40,762 nucleotides of DNA from Thermodesulfobacteriota bacterium (GCA_028278625.1 JANQDY010000031.1:1-40762), one strand, 5' to 3'; shown: positions 16,399 through 25,175, counted from the first letter of the stretch. Translations and numbers: made by a program. The notes: generated from the sequence alone by a model not told the origin.

Positions 16399-17307
16399 AT
16401 GGGTGAAATGAAAGGAATCATTCTGGCCGGGGGTTCAGGCACGCGTCTTTATCCCATTACCAGGGTTGTGAGCAAGCAACTGATGCCGGTTTATGACAAA
16501 CCCATGGTCTATTATCCGCTTTCGGTGTTGATGCTGGCGGGTATTCGAGAAATCTTGATTATCTCAACCCCTGAAGACCTGCCCAGATTCCAGGAACTGT
16601 TGGGGGACGGGTCCCAGATCGGGCTTTCTTTTTCATATCGCGAACAACCGAGGCCCGAGGGACTGGCTCAGGCATTTATTATCGGAAAGGATTTCATTGG
16701 GGAGGAGACCGTTGCCCTTGTTTTGGGAGACAATATTTTCTATGGGCATGGTTTGTCCGCGATCCTCCAGCGGGCGGCAGGCCTTAGAAAGGGCGGCATC
16801 ATTTTCGGTTATCCGGTAAGGGACCCGGAGCGGTACGGAGTGGTCGATTTTGACAAGACCGGAAAGGTCATCAGCATCAAGGAAAAACCGAAGAAATCCA
16901 AATCAAAGTATGCGGTTCCCGGCCTTTATTTTTACGATAACCGGGTGGTTCAAATCGCTGAGAATCTGAAGCCCTCGCCCAGGGGGGAACTGGAGATCAC
17001 CGACGTGAACCTGACATACCTGAATCAGGGTGCACTCAAGGTGGAGCTTTTGGGGCGCGGCTTCGCATGGCTCGATACCGGGACCCATGATTCGTTGCAG
17101 CAGGCGGGCGATTTTGTAAAATCCATCCAGGATCGTCAGGGACTCAAAATCGGCTGCATTGAAGAGATCGCCTATCGCATGGGGTATATCACCGCCGATC
17201 AGATCAGGGCCATGGCAGGCGGCATGCTCAAGAATGACTATGGTCGATACCTGTTGGAGATCATTCAGAGAGATGATCTGGGAAACCATGACGCGGAAGT
17301 CTTTTGA
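16399..17307 (+). CDS. rfbA: Glucose-1-phosphate thymidylyltransferase RfbA
   Basis: Makes dTDP-glucose from dTTP and glucose-1-phosphate, the first step to dTDP-rhamnose and other deoxysugars of surface glycans. The 302 residues are typical. The nucleotide-binding motif [12 protein letters not shown] is at 7-18, followed by [15 protein letters not shown]. Further motifs are L-G-D-N-I-F-Y-G-H, the E-K-P-K motif and W-L-D-T-G-T-H. AAGGAG precedes ATG 16399 by four bases; an in-frame ATG at 16408, 13 bases from it, is possible. The rest of the rhamnose pathway (rfbBCD) is absent, so here the gene is grouped with PAPS-related genes instead. Confidence 0.92.
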   Translation: MGEMKGIILAGGSGTRLYPITRVVSKQLMPVYDKPMVYYPLSVLMLAGIREILIISTPEDLPRFQELLGDGSQIGLSFSYREQPRPEGLAQAFIIGKDFIGEETVALVLGDNIFYGHGLSAILQRAAGLRKGGIIFGYPVRDPERYGVVDFDKTGKVISIKEKPKKSKSKYAVPGLYFYDNRVVQIAENLKPSPRGELEITDVNLTYLNQGALKVELLGRGFAWLDTGTHDSLQQAGDFVKSIQDRQGLKIGCIEEIAYRMGYITADQIRAMAGGMLKNDYGRYLLEIIQRDDLGNHDAEVF

Positions 17308-17349
17308 GATTTCATTTGCCAAAACCATTTTGGTGTTAAGGAGATGACA

Positions 17350-18024
17350 GTGGGAAAAAGGACGGTTGTTATTTCGCTGGGGGGATCCATTATCGTTCCG
17401 GACGAGATTGATCTGTATTTTCTAAAGTCGTTCAAGCGGGTTATTTTAAGTCTGCCGGATGAACGCTTTGTCGTCATTTGCGGTGGGGGAAAGATCTGCA
17501 GACGGTATCAGGATGCGGCGAAAACCCTTGGCATTATTTCAAAGGAAGATCTTGACTGGATCGGCATACGGACAACCCGGCTCAACGCCGAGCTTGTTAG
17601 GACCGGTTTCGGAAACCTTGCCCATGACAAAGTCATCCACGATCCCCATGAACCGATCGATACCGAAAGACGCGTTATCGTGGGCGCCGGTTTTGAGCCG
17701 GGAAGCTCTACGGACCTTCGGGCGGTACAACTGGCCGAACGGTTCGATGCTTCCCGGGTGATCAATATGAGCAATATCGACTATGTTTACAGCGCGGATC
17801 CCAAAAAGGACCCGGGTGCACAAAAACTGGAAAGTGTCTCCTGGGAGGCGTTCAGGAAACTGGTGGGCGATGAATGGGATCCCGGACTGAACATGCCCTT
17901 TGATCCCATCGCCTCAAAGGAAGCCGAAAGGCTGGGGCTTGAAGTGGCAATCATCGGCAATGACATGGGGAATTTTGAAAGGCTCCTGAAAGGTGATAGC
18001 TTTCGTGGAACGCTGATTTCATGA
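17350..18024 (+). CDS. pyrH: UMP kinase, archaeal-type amino acid kinase family
   Basis: Predicted to phosphorylate UMP to UDP. Amino-acid-kinase-fold features are S-L-G-G-S-I near the N-terminus, C-G-G-G-K, G-A-G-F-E-P-G-S-S-T-D near 116-126 and the long S-N-I-D-Y-V-Y-S-A-D-P-K-K-D-P-G-A region. The length (about 224 residues) and motifs fit the archaeal-type PyrH (TIGR02076-like) better than the bacterial rpsB-tsf-pyrH-frr type. AAGGAG directly abuts ATG 17344 (no spacing) but is six bases before GTG 17350, so GTG 17350 is taken as start. It is the last gene of the cysQ operon and convergent with the HPt gene, with 35 bases between stops. Confidence 0.78.
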   Translation: MGKRTVVISLGGSIIVPDEIDLYFLKSFKRVILSLPDERFVVICGGGKICRRYQDAAKTLGIISKEDLDWIGIRTTRLNAELVRTGFGNLAHDKVIHDPHEPIDTERRVIVGAGFEPGSSTDLRAVQLAERFDASRVINMSNIDYVYSADPKKDPGAQKLESVSWEAFRKLVGDEWDPGLNMPFDPIASKEAERLGLEVAIIGNDMGNFERLLKGDSFRGTLIS

Positions 18025-18059
18025 ATCTACCCTTCGTCCTCGTCTCTGTTGCCATCTGC

Positions 18060-18377
18060 CTATTGTTTTACAATCTCCGCCAGTGCCTGCAGCTGTTCCC
18101 TGATTTCCTTCAACTGGTTCTCTATGGCGCCCACGTTGTTATTCCGAAGCTCGGCTTCGATATTCTTCGCCAATTCATAAATGTCCATAATCCCAAGATT
18201 TCCGGAAGCGCCTTTTATGGAGTGTGCCGCTTTGGCGGCGGCGTCCATATCACCTGAGGCGATGGCCGAATCCATATTGCTGAGATCGGCCATTCCCGTT
18301 TCCACGAGTAGATCGGCCAGTTCCAGATACTCGTCCTCTTCCAGACCCAGGTTTTCCGCTAATGCTTTGATGTCCAT
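18060..18377 (-). CDS. HPt (histidine phosphotransfer) domain protein
   Basis: A 105-residue phosphorelay carrier. The phosphorylatable His lies in A-K-A-A-H-S-I-K-G-A-S-G-N-L-G, near residues 48-62, which is the standard HPt motif. The rest is helical, ending in E-Q-L-Q-A-L-A-E-I-V-K-Q. Its ATG overlaps the stop of the upstream hybrid kinase by one base (TAATG), so the two are coupled and probably partners: the kinase has two receiver domains but no HPt of its own. Being free-standing, it could also take phosphate from other hybrid kinases, such as the one at 32724-35171. Confidence 0.85.
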   Translation of the reverse strand: MDIKALAENLGLEEDEYLELADLLVETGMADLSNMDSAIASGDMDAAAKAAHSIKGASGNLGIMDIYELAKNIEAELRNNNVGAIENQLKEIREQLQALAEIVKQ

Positions 18378-21277
18378 TACTGCTCCTTATGCTGTGAGTT
18401 GACTGTGCCACACTCTTTGGGCGTCCATTTTTCAAGGACTGCCATAACGATTTCTTTCTTGATCGGCTTTGCAATGTAATCATCCATTCCGCTCTCAAGG
18501 CATTTCTCCTTGTCCCCTTTCATGGCGTGAGCGGTCATTGCGATAACGGGTACATGCTTTTCAAATAGTTGATTTGCGTTTTCTCTCGTCTCCTGTTCCA
18601 TGGATTGATATTGCTTCTGATGGTTGTTTTCAAACCGCCGAATTGCCTCCGTCGCTTCAATCCCGTCCATCTCCGGCATCTGGATGTCCATCAGGATCAT
18701 GTCGTAATCCTGGGGATTGGCGGTGTAGATAAGAACCGCTTCTTTTCCATTGTTTGCAATATCGATATGATAACCGGCTTTGGTGAGCATCATTTTTGCC
18801 AGTTTCTGATTAACGAGATTATCTTCCACAATGAGAACACGAACCGCCTTTTCTCGTTCATCACAGCTTTGGTCATTCGCCGGGGGACTTTGGGATGCCT
18901 TTTTGGCGGCGTCAAGGCTTCGCGATTCTTTTTTTCTGAGAACATTTTCCATGGACTGAAACAGCTTTTCTTTTGGAACCGGCTTTCTCAACAAATCGTC
19001 GAATCCAGCGTTTTCAAGCTCCTTCGACTTGCCGGCCATTGCGGAGTAAACGGCGATGAGCCCCATGTTTCTGATGGGGCCGGGATCGCATTCCTCGGAT
19101 GTGCCATGCTCACGGATCAGGGCCGCAAGACGGTATCCGTCCATTTCAGGCATGAGAATGTCGATAATACAAAGGGAAAAAGGGGCCCTGGCAAAAAGCG
19201 CTTTTTCAAGTTCCGGCAAAACAGCGGCGGGACCGTCCAGTGAAACAACCGACATGTGGGCAGCCGCGAGCATTTCCGTAATTGATCGAAGACTGCGGGG
19301 ATTATCGTCGACCACCAGCACTTTGACCCCTCCAAGCGCTTTGGGGATGGATACTCCCGCGACTTCGGTTTCGGCCTTCCTGAGCCAGGCGGTAAAATGA
19401 AATGTGCTTCCCGCTCCCGTGGCTTCAGGACCGGACAGACCGTTTTCGGCCTCTCCGGTTTCCGGACCGATGTTTTGTTCCACCCAGACGTCGCCTTCCA
19501 TGAGATTGGATATCTTTTTGCAGATGCTTAGCCCCAAGCCGGTTCCGCCGTACTTTCTGGTGGTTGATCCGTCCGCCTGCTGAAAAGGCTCAAAAACCTT
19601 TGCCATATTCGCGTTGTGGATGCCGATGCCCGTATCCCTCACGGTCGAGTGGAGTTTTACCCTGTCTCTTTCTTCCGCTTCCAAGTTCATGTTTAGTTCG
19701 ATTTCACCGGCATGGGTGAATTTAGGGGCGTTGTCCATGAGATTGGTTAACACCTGTTGAAAACGAACCGGATCACCCCTCACAAGTCTCGGAACATCCT
19801 CTTCCACGCGGCACAGCAACTCTATGGGTTTCGTGCCGATTCTGGGGCGAATGAGATCGCAGACATGGTAGGCCAGGGCTTCGGGATTGAAATCCTTTTC
19901 CTCAAACAAGGTTTCGCCCGCTTCGATCTTTGAAAAATCAAGAATGTCGTTGATGAGGGAAAGCAATGCATCGCCGCTGTTGTTGATCATGCGGGCATAA
20001 TCGGTCTGAGCATCATTCAAGGGGGTCTCAAGGAGCATGTCGCTGAATCCGATGACGGCATTCATGGGTGTCCTGATTTCATGGCTCATGTTGGCCAGGA
20101 ATTCGCTCTTGGAAATACTGGCCATTTCAGCTTGCTTGCGGGCATCAATGAGCTGTTTTCGAGTGCTTTCAAGCTTATCCATCATGAGGTTGAAATCGAT
20201 TCCCATCTGATCCACCTCATCAATGTCTTTTGAACTGTCTTTACCGGACACGGCATCAAGGCGCACACTTAGATCGCCTTCTCCGGCGGTTACCTTTCGT
20301 AGGGCCGCGATAAGGCTTCTGATTTTGTCAAACACCCTCCGCTTCAAAAGGAAGAAAAAAGCGATCAGGATGATAATCGAGATGAAGAAAGGTGTCAGAT
20401 TGTTGAGCAGGAACTGCTTTTGCTGAGACTGAAAAGGGCGCTTATTGATGGCGGCCACCAGGGTGCCGATGGACTGCCCCGTGAAGTCGGCGATCCTTTT
20501 CTGGGAGACAAAATACGCTTCTTCGCCCACATTTAGGCTGCCGCCCACGGGATAAGGGATCTGGGGATCACCGAAACTGGTGAGGGCAACTCTCTTTTGC
20601 TGGTCATAATAGATCATTTCCGCTTCGGCAATTTGAAACATTTGAGTTGCCAGGGCTTTGTTGCCGTTGATCAGTTTTATGAGCACCACATAGCCGTAAA
20701 TGTCGCCGGTGTCATGAAACAGTGGAATAACCGATTTGAAACAGAGGGCCTCCGCCGTTGGAATTGACTTTTCCATTTCCGGTAGATGGTTTTTGATGAC
20801 GTCTCTGGAAATGACCTCCACACTGACCCTCTGTCTCTGATCGTTGAGAATCGACAAATACCCTTCCATATGGCGTTGCATTTTCGGAAAAGCCGTCAGC
20901 ACGTCACCATACTCGTCAAAAGCAAAGGCCAGATCGATGCTGTGAACAGTCGCGAGGGATTTGAGCATGAATCGGATGGCGTCGATATTGTCATAGTCGA
21001 GAAAATCACAATACTGATGATTCTGTTCTTTGACGATTCCCGAGACAATGCTCAGTTTTTCAAGGGCATTGTTCTGAAGGGCGGCCAGAATATTCAGTTT
21101 CGCCTTAAGGTCTTCATATTGATGTGTTCTGGCCCTCTTTTCCCCCTGGTAGGTGACATAAATGGTGTTGCCCACAATGGCTGCAATCAGCAGGCCGAAA
21201 AGGAAAAAGATGTTCCTGATAACCCTTTTCCCGGGGCGGCCTAAAACGGAGGCGTCTTTTTGGGGCGGTTTCTCCAT
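18377..21277 (-). CDS. Membrane hybrid sensor histidine kinase with two receiver domains
   Basis: A 966-residue sensor from ATG 21277; the longer TTG opening inside the rhodanese gene is rejected. Order: transmembrane helix near 20-42, periplasmic Cache-like sensor to about 290, second transmembrane helix near 292-312, HAMP near 315-370, HisKA with F-L-A-N-M-S-H-E-I-R-T-P near 390-402, HATPase with G-T-G-L-G-L-S-I near 580-590, receiver 1 from about 650 (V-L-V-V-D-D-N) and receiver 2 from about 813 (V-L-I-V-E-D-N ... M-D-I-Q-M-P-E-M-D-G near 862). Receiver 2 closely resembles the last receiver of the kinase at 32724-35171. It sits in a six-gene operon, 34 bases after the rhodanese gene and overlapping the HPt gene. 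The periplasmic ligand is unknown. Confidence 0.88.
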   Translation of the reverse strand: MEKPPQKDASVLGRPGKRVIRNIFFLFGLLIAAIVGNTIYVTYQGEKRARTHQYEDLKAKLNILAALQNNALEKLSIVSGIVKEQNHQYCDFLDYDNIDAIRFMLKSLATVHSIDLAFAFDEYGDVLTAFPKMQRHMEGYLSILNDQRQRVSVEVISRDVIKNHLPEMEKSIPTAEALCFKSVIPLFHDTGDIYGYVVLIKLINGNKALATQMFQIAEAEMIYYDQQKRVALTSFGDPQIPYPVGGSLNVGEEAYFVSQKRIADFTGQSIGTLVAAINKRPFQSQQKQFLLNNLTPFFISIIILIAFFFLLKRRVFDKIRSLIAALRKVTAGEGDLSVRLDAVSGKDSSKDIDEVDQMGIDFNLMMDKLESTRKQLIDARKQAEMASISKSEFLANMSHEIRTPMNAVIGFSDMLLETPLNDAQTDYARMINNSGDALLSLINDILDFSKIEAGETLFEEKDFNPEALAYHVCDLIRPRIGTKPIELLCRVEEDVPRLVRGDPVRFQQVLTNLMDNAPKFTHAGEIELNMNLEAEERDRVKLHSTVRDTGIGIHNANMAKVFEPFQQADGSTTRKYGGTGLGLSICKKISNLMEGDVWVEQNIGPETGEAENGLSGPEATGAGSTFHFTAWLRKAETEVAGVSIPKALGGVKVLVVDDNPRSLRSITEMLAAAHMSVVSLDGPAAVLPELEKALFARAPFSLCIIDILMPEMDGYRLAALIREHGTSEECDPGPIRNMGLIAVYSAMAGKSKELENAGFDDLLRKPVPKEKLFQSMENVLRKKESRSLDAAKKASQSPPANDQSCDEREKAVRVLIVEDNLVNQKLAKMMLTKAGYHIDIANNGKEAVLIYTANPQDYDMILMDIQMPEMDGIEATEAIRRFENNHQKQYQSMEQETRENANQLFEKHVPVIAMTAHAMKGDKEKCLESGMDDYIAKPIKKEIVMAVLEKWTPKECGTVNSQHKEQ

Positions 21278-21311
21278 GAAAACTTTCTGAAATCCAGAAG
21301 AAATCAGGTTT

Positions 21312-22106
21312 CTATCGGGTGCTGTCTTGCTTCCGGGAAGAGAGCGGTGCAAGACTCTTAACCGGTTTTTCCGCTTCCAGCGGGAGTTTTTCGCTCATCC
21401 ATCGCTCGAGGCCCCCTTTCAGGACGCCCGAAACCCTGTATCCCTTTGAAATAAGAAACTTCGCGGCAACGGGAGACTGTTTCATGGCCCGGTCCGTAAT
21501 GAAGATCGTCCTTTCTCTCGGGATCTCCTGGTATCTCTCAGACAGATAAACCAGCGGGCATGCAACGCTCCCCCTTAAATAGCCGGTGCCTGTGCCCGGG
21601 TCCAGATGTCTCACGTCAAGGATGTAAAAATCCTGGTTCTTGAGACGTTCCGCCACATCCGTTGGGGGAATTTTCCTGACCTTGATTTTCTGCCAAACCG
21701 GGTTGATTACCAGAGGGTAATTAAACTGCCGCCACTCCGGTATGCCGCCAGCAAAAACGCGGATGTTGGTATACCCCCTGCCGGCGGCAATCGTCGCAGC
21801 CCGTGATGCGTAGGGGCATCTTTTCCCCATGGAGTAGAAGATCAGCGGGGTGTTTTTGTCCCGGGGCAGGGCATTGGTGGTTCCCAGGTCGGTGATGGGG
21901 ATGTTGATGGAGCCGGGAATGTGTTGCATGTCATATTCGGTTTTCGAAAGCACGTGAACCAGCACTGCCTGGTCCCGTTCCATCATGTTCTCCACCTCGG
22001 GGGCGGATATTTCCCAGGGGATACGAGAACCCCCGTGGGCCAAGCCCGTCATCGGCACAAGGAAGCAAAGAATCGGAAAAAGAAGGGTTCTGACCGGTCT
22101 AATCAT
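21312..22106 (-). CDS. Exported protein with two rhodanese-like domains
   Basis: 264 residues from ATG 22106, which overlaps the upstream stop as ATGA. It begins with a signal peptide (L-L-F-P-I-L-C-F-L-V-P-M-T-G-L-A-H-G). Rhodanese domain 1 (about 30-135) keeps the active-site loop with Cys in Y-S-M-G-K-R-C-P-Y-A-S-R. Domain 2 (about 145-245) has D-V-R-H-L-D-P-G and T-D-R-A-M-K-Q-S-P, with no Cys at the catalytic position, so it is probably a binding domain. Rhodaneses transfer sulfane sulfur; a periplasmic one in a signalling operon may sense or handle sulfur compounds. This is an inference from location. The neighbour downstream is the membrane hybrid kinase. Confidence 0.8.
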   Translation of the reverse strand: MIRPVRTLLFPILCFLVPMTGLAHGGSRIPWEISAPEVENMMERDQAVLVHVLSKTEYDMQHIPGSINIPITDLGTTNALPRDKNTPLIFYSMGKRCPYASRAATIAAGRGYTNIRVFAGGIPEWRQFNYPLVINPVWQKIKVRKIPPTDVAERLKNQDFYILDVRHLDPGTGTGYLRGSVACPLVYLSERYQEIPRERTIFITDRAMKQSPVAAKFLISKGYRVSGVLKGGLERWMSEKLPLEAEKPVKSLAPLSSRKQDSTR

Positions 22107-23278
22107 CTTTTCATCCTCTCCAGACAATGCCGGCGAACCGTCATGGTGGCAATGGAAATGCAATTAAGGGTGAATTCAATCATGTGCTTGAGGGTGTTGC
22201 TCAATTGATCATATTCGCTCTGCAAAACTTCCGGGTCAAGGGGCGCGGCTTTCAAGTCCCGTGAAAAACAGACCGACGCGGAAAACGGTTCGTGTCCCAG
22301 CTCAAGAAAGGGGATGGGGCCAAAAAAGTCATCGGGTGCAAGTCTCATAAGGGCAAAGGGGCGGTCTTTCATGTTTTCAACAATGGTTGCGCATCCTTTT
22401 GAAATCAGGAAAGGCGCTTCAATCCGTTTTCCCTCACCGAGATCCTCTTCGGAAATTGATGAAGATTTCTCGCTCACGTGGATGCCCGAATGAATTTCCG
22501 AAAGCCGTTCGGCAAGCTCTTTTAGCCGGTTGTCCAGGCTCAGAAGTATGCTCCTGAAATCGTCCGAAAGACTGGAATACTCCGCGTACAGCGGGTCAAG
22601 GTCAAGGACCCCCAATCGAATGGTTTCCGTTGCGGTGAAAGTGGCAATACGCCTGCGCCCCATGGCCATCATGGATGAGATGTTTCCGATGAACGCCCCC
22701 TGTCCGACCCTCAGGATCTTTGTGGGTCCGGCGATTGTCTTCTTTGACATTTCCGCCGTACCGTTCAACACCATCCAGATCCAATTTCCGAATTCACCTT
22801 CCTCAATGATGGTTGTTCCGTGAGAGAATTCCTCCTCTTCCACCATGAAGGCGTAATGGGTAATGGGTTTCTTGATTAACGGGACTCTGGCCGAAATCTC
22901 CGGCCGGCCGTGTTCCGTTTTTTCCTCGGAACCGGGACCCAACCGTTTAATAATGCCCTCATCCAGCATGCGAAGGCCGTCCAGGACGATCTCCATTTGA
23001 CCCCTGTGGATGGTCTTGCTGGTGTCAATTTTCTCTTGCCTGAATTGGAACCGGCCGGTTTTCCAGCCAAAAAGGGCGTAGAGGGCTTCAAGACCGCCAA
23101 GCGAAGCGTAAGCGGCATGGATGGGATTGCCCTGAAGAAAAATGACGGAGGCCGGGCCCACGGCATCAGAGTTTGTGAGTTCAAGGACCCCGGTACTGTT
23201 GTTTGTGGCAAGCAACTGCAGCAGGTCGGGGATACCAAGGAAGTGAAGGTTGCCCGAGAAAACGACATTTCGATCCAT
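22103..23278 (-). CDS. DUF4388 protein with cyclic-nucleotide-binding-like domains
   Basis: A 391-residue cytoplasmic regulator. Residues 5-110 match DUF4388 (PATAN-type): F-S-G-N-L-H-F-L-G-I-P-D-L-L-Q-L-L, then S-T-G-V-L-E-L, F-L-Q-G-N-P-I-H-A, and E-A-L-Y-A-L-F-G-W-K-T-G-R-F-Q-F. Residues about 150-245 form a cyclic-nucleotide-binding-like barrel (G-T-T-I-I-E-E-G-E-F-G-N-W-I-W-M-V-L-N-G-T-A-E). A second degenerate one may follow at about 290-350. The R-A-A phosphate-binding signature is not obvious, so nucleotide binding is uncertain. It lies ten bases downstream of the MglA-like GTPase, a pairing common in Deltaproteobacteria. Confidence 0.75.
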   Translation of the reverse strand: MDRNVVFSGNLHFLGIPDLLQLLATNNSTGVLELTNSDAVGPASVIFLQGNPIHAAYASLGGLEALYALFGWKTGRFQFRQEKIDTSKTIHRGQMEIVLDGLRMLDEGIIKRLGPGSEEKTEHGRPEISARVPLIKKPITHYAFMVEEEEFSHGTTIIEEGEFGNWIWMVLNGTAEMSKKTIAGPTKILRVGQGAFIGNISSMMAMGRRRIATFTATETIRLGVLDLDPLYAEYSSLSDDFRSILLSLDNRLKELAERLSEIHSGIHVSEKSSSISEEDLGEGKRIEAPFLISKGCATIVENMKDRPFALMRLAPDDFFGPIPFLELGHEPFSASVCFSRDLKAAPLDPEVLQSEYDQLSNTLKHMIEFTLNCISIATMTVRRHCLERMKR

Positions 23279-23287
23279 CTCAGATCC

Positions 23288-23905
23288 TTATGATCCCCAA
23301 TTCAGTTCCTTTTGAAGTGATTTCAGCGTCAATTCCAGACATTTTTTCAATGTGACTCCGATCCCTTCTCCGCGAATGGCACTGGCGGGAAAGGAATGGA
23401 TTTTGAGTTGTCCATTCAATTCTTTTTCCATCTGGTCGAGAGACATTACGGATGCGCCGCCCCCTTTTGCAAGATCCCGCTTGTTGAACTGAAGCACAAG
23501 GGGTATTTTGTAGATGCTGCGGCCGTATTCTTTCAGGTTCTGTTGAAGATCGCGAAGGGATTCCATGTTGTTTCTGCGCTGTACCTCCATGGAATCCGCC
23601 ACGAAGACCAGACCGTCGGCGCCCCTTAGAACCATTTTTCGCGTGGAACGGTATTTTGCGTGCCCTGGTACGGTGTATAGGTGCAGTCTCACTTCAGCGC
23701 CTCTGATTTTGCCAAGCCCCATGGGGAGAAAGTCAAAAAATAGCGTTCGGTCCCCCTTGGTCTCAATGGAGACCAGGTCGGCCGTGACATACTTGGGAAA
23801 GGCTTCATGGAGACGGATCAGATTTGTGGTTTTTCCTGACAATGCCGCTCCGTAGTAGACTATTTTGCAGTCAATTTCCTTTTTTTTGGCATTGAATGTG
23901 GCCAT
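23288..23905 (-). CDS. MglA-like small Ras-type GTPase
   Basis: A 205-residue GTPase of the bacterial MglA family, which controls polarity and surface motility in Myxococcus. The P-loop G-A-A-L-S-G-K-T-T-N is at about 19-28. Switch II region is L-H-L-Y-T-V-P-G-H-A-K-Y near 74-85, with Thr-Val-Pro-Gly in place of the Ras D-x-x-G, as usual in MglA relatives. The guanine-specificity motif is N-K-R-D near 139-142. Start ATG 23905 is supported by context. The gene follows the HD-GYP gene by 30 bases. Its usual GAP (MglB/roadblock) is not in the window. The DUF4388 protein downstream is a candidate partner. Confidence 0.85.
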   Translation of the reverse strand: MATFNAKKKEIDCKIVYYGAALSGKTTNLIRLHEAFPKYVTADLVSIETKGDRTLFFDFLPMGLGKIRGAEVRLHLYTVPGHAKYRSTRKMVLRGADGLVFVADSMEVQRRNNMESLRDLQQNLKEYGRSIYKIPLVLQFNKRDLAKGGGASVMSLDQMEKELNGQLKIHSFPASAIRGEGIGVTLKKCLELTLKSLQKELNWGS

Positions 23906-23935
23906 TTTTAAAGCCTCTCAAACCGTTTTTCACAT

Positions 23936-25015
23936 TTATGAATCGGCCTTGAATCTGAAATGGCCTTTTTCAAAAAGGGTAATGCAAATATCCACCGCAT
24001 CCGGGTCGTAAGCGGACCCTCTCCCTCTGGCGATTTCGTTCATGGCCATTTCCAGGCCGAGGGATGCACGGTAAGGCCGGTGAGAACTCATGGCTTCCAC
24101 CACGTCACTCACCGCTACAATGCGTGCTTCCAAAAGGATGCCTTCCCCCTTGAGGCCCGCGGGGTACCCGGTGCCGTCCATTCGTTCGTGGTGCTGGAGG
24201 ATGGTTTGGGCAATGGGCCATGGAAACTGAATGTTTTTCAAAATATCGTAACCCACTTCCGGATGTGCCTTGATAATCCCGAATTCGTGGTCGGTCAGCC
24301 GTCCCGGTTTGCTGAGGATATCGGCCGGGACACAGGTTTTGCCAAGGTCATGAATGGATCCGGCAATACGAATGCCGTCGATCTGCTTTTTGGGAAGACC
24401 CATCTTTGTAGCGATGGCCCGGGCCAGATCGGCCACTCGGCGTTGGTGCCCGGCGGTGTACGGGTCCCGCTTTTCAACGGTCAGGGCCACTGCCTGGATA
24501 ATTCCGTCAAGGGCTTTGCGCAGGTTTCGAAAACTCTCGTTGAGATCTTTTTCCGCTTTCTTGCTGGCGGTGATGTCACGGAAGCTCCAGACCCTTCCCA
24601 CATAGGTTTTGCCGATGAGCTGGGGCAGGGAGTATCTCTCAAAAACCCTGCCGTCTTTAAATTCAATGATGTCATGGTCTTCGGCATGGGGTTGTTCGTA
24701 GAGGTCACCGATCTTTTTAAGAAATGCCTCCCGATTCTTTACCTGCTCCACAATGTGTCCCAGGATGAGGTTGTCGTCCTGTGCTTTCATGAGGGCCTCG
24801 GGGATCCGGCACAGGTCCTGAAACCGGCGGTTGAAGCTTACCACCCGGCCATTGCGGTTGACCACCACAATGCCGTCGGCCGTTGACTCAAGGGTTGCGC
24901 GAAGGATGGAAACAGCCTTTTCGCTGCGCTCCTCCGCCGCGGCCCGTTTCACGGATTCCTCTTCCAGTTCCCGCACCCGTTTTTCCAGATCATCGTATGT
25001 GGGTTTATCAACCAT
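23936..25015 (-). CDS. PAS and HD-GYP domain protein (putative cyclic di-GMP phosphodiesterase)
   Basis: 359 residues from ATG 25015 (MVDKPTYDDLEKRVRELE); ATG 25024 is also possible, while the TTG at 25054 is unlikely. Order: short coiled coil (5-38), PAS domain (about 35-155, T-A-D-G-I-V-V-V-N-R-N-G-R), linker, then HD-GYP domain (about 175-350). The metal-binding and signature motifs are present: H-D-L-G-K near 230, H-P-E-V-G near 260, and H-H-E-R-M-D-G-T-G-Y-P near 285-295. HD-GYP enzymes hydrolyse cyclic di-GMP to pGpG/GMP. No receiver domain is present, so the PAS domain is the likely input. It is the first gene of the six-gene signalling operon. Confidence 0.88.
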   Translation of the reverse strand: MVDKPTYDDLEKRVRELEEESVKRAAAEERSEKAVSILRATLESTADGIVVVNRNGRVVSFNRRFQDLCRIPEALMKAQDDNLILGHIVEQVKNREAFLKKIGDLYEQPHAEDHDIIEFKDGRVFERYSLPQLIGKTYVGRVWSFRDITASKKAEKDLNESFRNLRKALDGIIQAVALTVEKRDPYTAGHQRRVADLARAIATKMGLPKKQIDGIRIAGSIHDLGKTCVPADILSKPGRLTDHEFGIIKAHPEVGYDILKNIQFPWPIAQTILQHHERMDGTGYPAGLKGEGILLEARIVAVSDVVEAMSSHRPYRASLGLEMAMNEIARGRGSAYDPDAVDICITLFEKGHFRFKADS

Positions 25016-25063
25016 TATCAGCATCCGGTAACAGTGAGATGAAAAAAATATCAAATACCATCA

Positions 25064-25072
25064 ATTATAGCA
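25064..25072 (-). promoter_or_regulatory. Extended -10 promoter of the signalling operon
   Basis: The minus strand reads TGC-TATAAT (TG at 25072-25071, TATAAT at 25069-25064). No good -35 hexamer is seen at 17 bases, consistent with an extended -10 promoter. The expected start lies near 25057, about 40 bases before the HD-GYP gene. Confidence 0.5.
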
Positions 25073-25134
25073 TAGCCTCGCTCTCAATGCTACAACATGC
25101 GCGTTGACGGTGCTTTTTGGGCCTTTTAAAAACA

Positions 25135-25175
25135 AAAAACCCAACCCAAAGGGAATGCCTTCGGGTTGGGTTTTT
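25135..25175 (-). terminator. Intrinsic (bidirectional) terminator after the first PEP-CTERM gene
   Basis: AAAAACCCAACCC (25135-25147) pairs exactly with GGGTTGGGTTTTT (25163-25175) across a 15-base loop. On the minus strand the hairpin is followed by a T run. It lies 22 bases after the PEP-CTERM stop and insulates the signalling operon. Confidence 0.9.

Noticed and set aside
21277..21352. Longer N-terminus of the membrane hybrid kinase from a TTG at 21352
   Set aside because: It would begin inside the rhodanese gene and adds residues without ribosome binding site; ATG 21277 leads into the first membrane helix.
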